Below, in pieces: positions 7,542 through 11,106 of a stretch of 11,106 bases of DNA. The notes beneath the pieces are model-generated. The model was not told the origin of the DNA. It was given only the letters and a program-made list of their open reading frames with translations, and searched no databases. Position 1 is the stretch's first letter. The number at the start of each line of letters is the position of its first letter. The position numbers and the translations under genes were made by a program. This DNA is from an uncultured Pseudomonadales bacterium (lineage in GTDB: Bacteria > Pseudomonadota > Gammaproteobacteria > Pseudomonadales > IMCC2047): assembly GCA_947258895.1 (NCBI GenBank), contig CAMYKE010000044.1, positions 1-11,106 on the forward strand. The letters are read 5' to 3'.

Positions 7542-7692
7542 GCCTGTTCGCCGCCGGCAGTGCCGCGACGAAAGCGAGCGGCTTGCCTGGGCGCTCGGTT
7601 TCATCTATAGAGATTCGAGCGACCACGTAATGGAAACCCGATGCCCGAGCACGGCCCTCGCGTTGGCCTGATCCTGGATGCACTGCCCGCTG

Positions 7693-7852
7693 CGGAACGC
7701 CCCGGGCGATGCTGATCGAGTGCGGCCTGATCGAGATCAGCGTGATGTCGTTGAATGGGCGCAAGTCAATCCTGAATCACATCGAGAGCGGCGAACTGCT
7801 CGGAGAAATCGCCGTGCTGGACGGCAAGCCGAGCAACGCCGAGGCTGCCAGC
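7693..7852 (+). pseudogene. Crp/Fnr-like cyclic-nucleotide-binding domain fragment
   Basis: From 7709 the frame reads MLIECGLIEISVMSLNGRKS followed by ILNHIESGELLGEIAVLDGK, matching the beta-barrel of cNMP-binding domains, including the GE(L/I)A-type phosphate-binding cassette (here LLGEIAVLDG). The preceding conserved R..PGD piece (RNAPGD, from 7693) is in a different frame. This fits loss of one GATGC unit (5 bp) from an expected tandem GATGCGATGC at 7707-7711. There is no helix-turn-helix half: the frame passes directly into transposase-like sequence at about 7853. I read it as a small broken remnant of a regulator gene. The short length keeps confidence moderate. Confidence 0.55.
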
Positions 7853-8014
7853 GACCCCGAGTTGATGGGCAAGGTGCCGGGCATTGTTTATCGAGCTTTT
7901 TCCACCCATTTGAGCAGGAAGGCCGGGCTCAGTAAGACAGCGGCTCAGACCGGCGCAGTCAACCTGGTCCGGCGCTTTTGCTCTGCGCTCAATCTGCATG
8001 TTCACCTGACGTGA
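7853..8014 (+). pseudogene. IS91-family transposase fragment (Y2 HUH type), truncated at the HUH motif
   Basis: The frame continues with ELMGKVPGIVYRAFSTHLSR, then KAGLSKTAAQTGAVNLVRRF and CSALNLHVH. This closely follows the conserved core of IS91-type transposases (GIVYR..STHL..KAG..KTAQTGAVTLIQRFGSALNLN.HFH). The similarity stops at about 8005, exactly where the catalytic His-hydrophobic-His motif and MLFLDG should follow, and a TGA closes the frame at 8012-8014. Both the zinc-binding N-terminal part and the tyrosine-containing C-terminal part are absent. It is a non-functional internal fragment. The same open frame (7709-8014) also contains the cNMP-binding fragment, so an automatic annotation would show one chimeric hypothetical protein. 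Confidence 0.75.
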
Positions 8015-8026
8015 AAGGATTTACCA

Positions 8027-8164
8027 ATGCCGCATCAAGCAATGCTTTGGTCATCTTGCGGCATGGAAAAAGGTGAACTAAAGGTACCCAGCTTCAATGT
8101 CAACGACTCGGTCACCAAATCACCCAGCGCACGCATTGCATTTATTGTCAGATCAGCAAGATAG
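8027..8164 (+). CDS. Small ORF, 45 codons, candidate leader peptide upstream of selO
   Basis: An open frame starting [20 protein letters not shown] and ending IVRSAR. It is notable only for a good Shine-Dalgarno AAAGGA (8014-8019) placed 7 bases before the ATG. The start codon lies in one arm of an 8-bp hairpin (ATGCCGCA 8027-8034 with 8057-8064, one side reading TGCGGCAT). It overlaps the longest possible SelO start but ends 73 bases before the internal start at 8238. No family is recognised. It may be a chance frame in debris downstream of the IS91 fragment. Confidence 0.25.
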   Translation: MPHQAMLWSSCGMEKGELKVPSFNVNDSVTKSPSARIAFIVRSAR

Positions 8165-9980
8165 AGCAGAGCATCCCGTATACTATTCAATGCAATTACA
8201 GGGTCATTATAAGCTGCAAATCAACAGTCTTAACCCTATGAAACATAAACTTTCCCAGAAACCTGCCTCCACCATCTCATCGCTAGAGGATCTCGCACAA
8301 TGTGCGGATTACTCGTTTATGGATACGCTCAACTGCGATCCTGAGGCAACGGCAGACGGTACGGATCACGCACCACGCCAGGTCTTTTCGGGACATTATG
8401 TCCCCGTTAAACCGACACCCATTGAAAATCCCGAGTATGTTGCGCACAGTCAGTCGTTTTTTCATGAACTGGGTTTTGCGGATAGCCTGGCCGAGTCAGC
8501 TGATTTTATGCGGGTGTTCAGTGGTGATCTCTCGGCTGTGCCAGCGCCGATGCGCAAGGTAGGTTGGGCCACGGGCTACGCGTTGTCTATTTTCGGCACC
8601 GAGTACAAACAACAGTGCCCGTTCCAGACCGGCAACGGCTATGGTGATGGTCGCGCGGTGTCGGTACTTGAGGCCCTGATCCCAAATGGGATCCCTGATC
8701 GAGAAAGGGGGCAACGCTGGGAAATGCAGCTCAAAGGTGGCGGTCGCACACCATATTGTCGTGGTGCGGATGGTCGTGCCGTGTTGCGCTCGAGTGTGCG
8801 GGAGTTTCTGGCGCAGGAGCATATGCACGCGCTGGGTGTGCCCACCTCACGTTCGTTAAGTTTGTATGTGTCGACAACCGAAACGGTGCAGCGACCCTGG
8901 TATTCAGGGGTTTCGCGATCCTTCTATCCGTTCCGAATGGGCGATGAGGCGGTGGCGATCTCGACCCGCGGCGCGCCGTCGTTCCTTCGTGTTGGCCAGA
9001 TTGAACTGTTCGGTCGCCGTGCCCGCCAGCAGGCCCATCCTGATGCAATGGCCGAACTCGAACAGATCGTGTTGCACCTGATTGATCGTGAATACGCGCA
9101 GATTATTGATAACTCACTCAGCCTGTCCGACAAAGTGCTGTTGCTGGCGCGGGAATTTCGCCGTCGTTTGACCTCGTTGGTGGCCAACTGGATCCGGGTC
9201 GGTTATTGCCAGGGTAACTTCAACAGCGATAACACGCAGGCCGGTGGCGTTACCCTGGATTATGGTCCGTTTGGATTCATCGAAGTATTTGATCCCAACT
9301 ACCAGCCATGGACCGGGGGTGGGGAACACTTCGCGTTCTGGAATCAACCCGTGGCCGCGCAACGTAACTTCGAGATGTTCTGTACGGCGTTGCGTCCCTT
9401 GCTGGCGAACGAGGCTGATTCTGTACCGGGTGCATTGCAACAACTCGACGAGATTCAAAACGGCTTTGCCCAGGCTGTGCAAGAACAAATGGAAACTATG
9501 TTAGCAGCCAAGCTTGGACTCGAAACCTTTGACGCGGCGTTATTCACTGAACTGGCCACGTTGATGATGCAAACCTCGGTGGATTACACCATCTTCTTCC
9601 GCGAGCTCTCATCGATACCGGATGACATCGGTCCGCTGAAAAAAAGCTTCTACCGCGATGTGAATGAGGAGCTGGACCAGAAATGGAGTGAGTGGCTCAA
9701 CAAATGGCAATTGCTTGTTAGCTCTTCGACGCGTAGTGTGGAAGATATCTCCGCGCAGATGAAACGGGTAAACCCAAAATACACGTTGCGCGAGTGGTTA
9801 CTGGCCCCGGCTTATCGACAAGCGGCCACAGGGGACTACGATCTTCTTAGAGAACTGCAGGAGATTATGACGCAACCTTACGCCGAGCAGTCCAAAGCTG
9901 TGGAGGAGAAATACTACAAACTCAAGCCATCTGAATTCAGCGAGCTTGGTGGCGTGTCGCATATGAGCTGTTCTTCTTAG
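8097..9980 (+). CDS. selO: Protein adenylyltransferase SelO family protein
   Basis: A SelO (YdiU/UPF0061) pseudokinase-fold protein. Characterised members transfer AMP from ATP to Ser, Thr or Tyr of target proteins. Visible family motifs are the lysine region [13 protein letters not shown] (K213), [15 protein letters not shown] with the conserved Glu (E236), GNFNSDN (373-379) in the catalytic loop position, and LDYGPFGF (387-394) in place of DFG, with D388 as metal ligand. The C-terminus SHMSCSS places Cys625 where eukaryotic SELENOO has selenocysteine. The activation-segment cysteine known from E. coli SelO is absent; this protein has [14 protein letters not shown] there. At 627 residues it is longer than the 478-residue E. 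coli protein. The first 47 residues look non-native, and the ATG at 8238 is a credible alternative start with a TATACT box at 8179. No operon partner is visible. Confidence 0.93.
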   Translation: MSTTRSPNHPAHALHLLSDQQDRAEHPVYYSMQLQGHYKLQINSLNPMKHKLSQKPASTISSLEDLAQCADYSFMDTLNCDPEATADGTDHAPRQVFSGHYVPVKPTPIENPEYVAHSQSFFHELGFADSLAESADFMRVFSGDLSAVPAPMRKVGWATGYALSIFGTEYKQQCPFQTGNGYGDGRAVSVLEALIPNGIPDRERGQRWEMQLKGGGRTPYCRGADGRAVLRSSVREFLAQEHMHALGVPTSRSLSLYVSTTETVQRPWYSGVSRSFYPFRMGDEAVAISTRGAPSFLRVGQIELFGRRARQQAHPDAMAELEQIVLHLIDREYAQIIDNSLSLSDKVLLLAREFRRRLTSLVANWIRVGYCQGNFNSDNTQAGGVTLDYGPFGFIEVFDPNYQPWTGGGEHFAFWNQPVAAQRNFEMFCTALRPLLANEADSVPGALQQLDEIQNGFAQAVQEQMETMLAAKLGLETFDAALFTELATLMMQTSVDYTIFFRELSSIPDDIGPLKKSFYRDVNEELDQKWSEWLNKWQLLVSSSTRSVEDISAQMKRVNPKYTLREWLLAPAYRQAATGDYDLLRELQEIMTQPYAEQSKAVEEKYYKLKPSEFSELGGVSHMSCSS

Positions 9981-10100
9981 AGCAAAACACCTCCAACCCT
10001 ACTAAATCACCAACCTTGAACTTCCTAATACCTTGAATTCGATTACATCCCCGAATTTTTAGTTATTGTTTTATCACTCCTGAGGTGATGAGGCTCGCCG

Positions 10101-10114
10101 CTGACTAAAGTCAG
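10101..10114. promoter_or_regulatory. Palindrome CTGACT-AA-AGTCAG upstream of the desaturase remnant
   Basis: Perfect 6-bp arms separated by two bases end 5 bases before the desaturase start codon. The size and position suit a dimeric repressor operator or a short hairpin over the translation start. No regulator can be named. A second weak dyad, ATCAC/GTGAT, lies at 10073-10089. Confidence 0.3.
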
Positions 10115-10119
10115 GGTTA

Positions 10120-10415
10120 ATGGTCAAATGGTCGCCAGTTAAGTCCATCTGGATCACCTCGATGACCCTGATTGGAGTCGGTGGGGCGATTTTGACGTTT
10201 TCACTGGAAAACCTGCTGGTGTTCCTGGTGAGCTCGGCCATTGCCCTGTGCCTGGGCATTCACTGGGCATGCATCGTTTGTTTATTCATCGCAGTTATGC
10301 GGCGCCGAAGTGGCTGGAGTATCGGTTTGTGTATTTTGGGACGCTGGTAGGGCTGGCCGGTCCGTTGGGCATGATGTACACGCATGATCTGCGCGGTACT
10401 GACAAGTTAACTTGA
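10120..10415 (+). pseudogene. Acyl-CoA desaturase remnant: frameshifted and truncated
   Basis: The first frame encodes MVKWSPVKSIWITSMTLIGV and a second hydrophobic stretch to LVSSAIALCLG (to about 10257). The similarity continues in the next forward frame with HSLGMHRLFIHRSYAAPKWL and VYFGTLVGLAGPLGMMYTHD, to about 10394. This is the N-terminal membrane region and first histidine box (HSLGMH, H-x4-H) of a fatty acyl-CoA desaturase of the membrane di-iron type. Restoring one C after GGC at 10257 would join the two frames, so a single-base deletion explains the break. The gene is then cut after THDLR by the MITE-like element; the tail GTDKLT and stop come from the element's terminal repeat. 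The remaining histidine boxes are missing, so it is inactive. Confidence 0.85.
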
Positions 10416-10556
10416 GGGCATGGGATGAAGCTACATAGTGCAGGCACTTTTGCTAAAATACTATGTTGTTATTGCCCACTTTAAGCTGTAGTTATGGGTC
10501 TAAAAGTCATTGAATTCCCACTTTTCAAGGTAAAAATAGTTAACTTGTCAGTACCG
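10394..10556. mobile_element. MITE-like element, 163 bp, 19-bp terminal inverted repeats
   Basis: The ends CGGTACTGACAAGTTAACT (10394-10412) and its exact reverse complement (10538-10556) form perfect 19-bp terminal inverted repeats. Both sides are flanked by TGCG (10390-10393 and 10557-10560), a possible 4-bp target duplication. The interior is AT-rich and encodes no transposase. A start codon at 10494 reads MGLKVIEFPLFKVK before meeting the right repeat, which could be the residual N-terminus of a parent transposase. The element separates the desaturase remnant from the integrase-core remnant. I cannot name the parent IS family from the ends. Confidence 0.8.
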
Positions 10557-11106
10557 TGCGAAAGTACATGCCCTCCTCGCCACAAGGTGATCCACGCGAT
10601 CAACGTTGGTCAATTCTTGTGCGCAATCATGCTAAGGCGATCATTGCCTGCGATTTCTGCACAGTGGTGACGGCCACGTTTCGAGTCATCTACGTCTTTA
10701 TAGTGATCGAGCATCAGACATGACGCATTATCCATCTCAATGTAACTTCAAATCCAACAGCAGAATGGACATTGCAGCGACTGCGCGACGCCATAGCCTC
10801 TGACCATCTTTACCAGTTTCTGATTCATGATCGAGACTGTATCTTCTCTTCACAGCTCGACAATTCCGCTACTCGCATGGGCCTTCGTGTCCTGCGAACC
10901 CCTTTTCGAAGCCCGAAAGCCCATGGTCTCTGCGAACGACTGATCGGAACAATTCGCAGAGAATGCCTCGACTATCTCATTCCCTTGACACGAAATCACC
11001 TGCGCAGCGTTATGAATGATTGGGTAGCCCATTATAATCATGGCAGACCACACTCGCGCATTGGACCGGGCATTCCAGACCCACCGACCAATCTTCCCGC
11101 TACACC
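10557..11106 (+). pseudogene. Integrase-core (rve, DDE) transposase, N-truncated, one in-frame stop, cut by window edge
   Basis: From about 10559 the frame reads RKYMPSSPQGDPRDQRW, then NHAKAIIACDFCTVVTATFR and VIYVFIVIEHQT, then TGA at 10721-10723. It resumes in the same frame with RIIHLNVTSNPTAEWTLQRL, FLIHDRDCIFSSQLD and LCERLIGTIRRECLDYLIPL, and runs to the edge past GRPHSRIGPGIPDPP. This is the catalytic core of IS3/IS481-like transposases. The DDE residues are the Asp of ACDF, the first Asp of IHDRD, and the Glu of LCERL, the last two separated by 34 residues. The stop most simply arises from CGA to TGA, since homologous proteins have Arg-Arg there. The N-terminal helix-turn-helix part is absent upstream. 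With an internal stop and a missing N-terminus it is read as inactive. Confidence 0.85.

Noticed and set aside
7366..7764. A 132-residue minus-strand frame containing SPAGFEPATYALGGRRAIQL
   Set aside because: This peptide is the well-known false translation of the antisense strand of a tRNA gene; the frame crosses the tRNA-Arg at 7465-7541.
10073..10089. ATCAC/GTGAT dyad after selO considered as its terminator
   Set aside because: The T-rich stretch precedes the dyad on the plus strand and none follows it, so the order is wrong for termination of selO.

Overview
This window looks like part of a chromosome from an environmental, probably marine, gammaproteobacterium. That inference rests on gene content: an HAE1-type RND efflux pair, an MtlR-like AraC regulator, a SelO-family protein, a membrane acyl-CoA desaturase remnant and IS91-type debris. 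No 16S or other marker gene is present, so the assignment is tentative.

Left part (1-3032): an efflux operon on the minus strand. A periplasmic adaptor gene (740-1801) is followed after 3 bases by an RND permease gene that runs off the left edge (1-736). Upstream of the adaptor is a leader with three stem-loops and a possible attenuator. Next comes about 1 kb without a convincing gene. It holds a 13-bp inverted repeat enclosing a 12-bp tandem repeat, and a weak structure resembling group II intron domain V.

Centre (3033-7319): a divergent metabolic block. An AraC-family regulator (plus strand) faces a periplasmic sugar/polyol-binding protein gene (minus strand), which is followed by an NCS1-type secondary transporter. 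The regulator and binding protein resemble the MtlR/MtlE side of polyol ABC uptake loci. The ABC permease and ATPase genes are absent here, and an NCS1 symporter occupies the downstream position.

Right part (7320-11106): a scarred region beginning with a tRNA-Arg(CCU) gene that has two A.C stem mismatches. After it comes an open frame fusing a Crp/Fnr-like cyclic-nucleotide-binding fragment to an IS91-family transposase fragment that stops at the catalytic HUH motif. An apparently intact SelO-family gene follows (8097-9980). Then come a frameshifted and truncated acyl-CoA desaturase, a 163-bp MITE-like element with 19-bp terminal inverted repeats and a possible 4-bp target duplication, and an integrase-core transposase with one in-frame stop that continues past the right edge. 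Intact genes are thus interleaved with decaying mobile-element and gene remnants, consistent with repeated insertion and deletion beside a tRNA gene.
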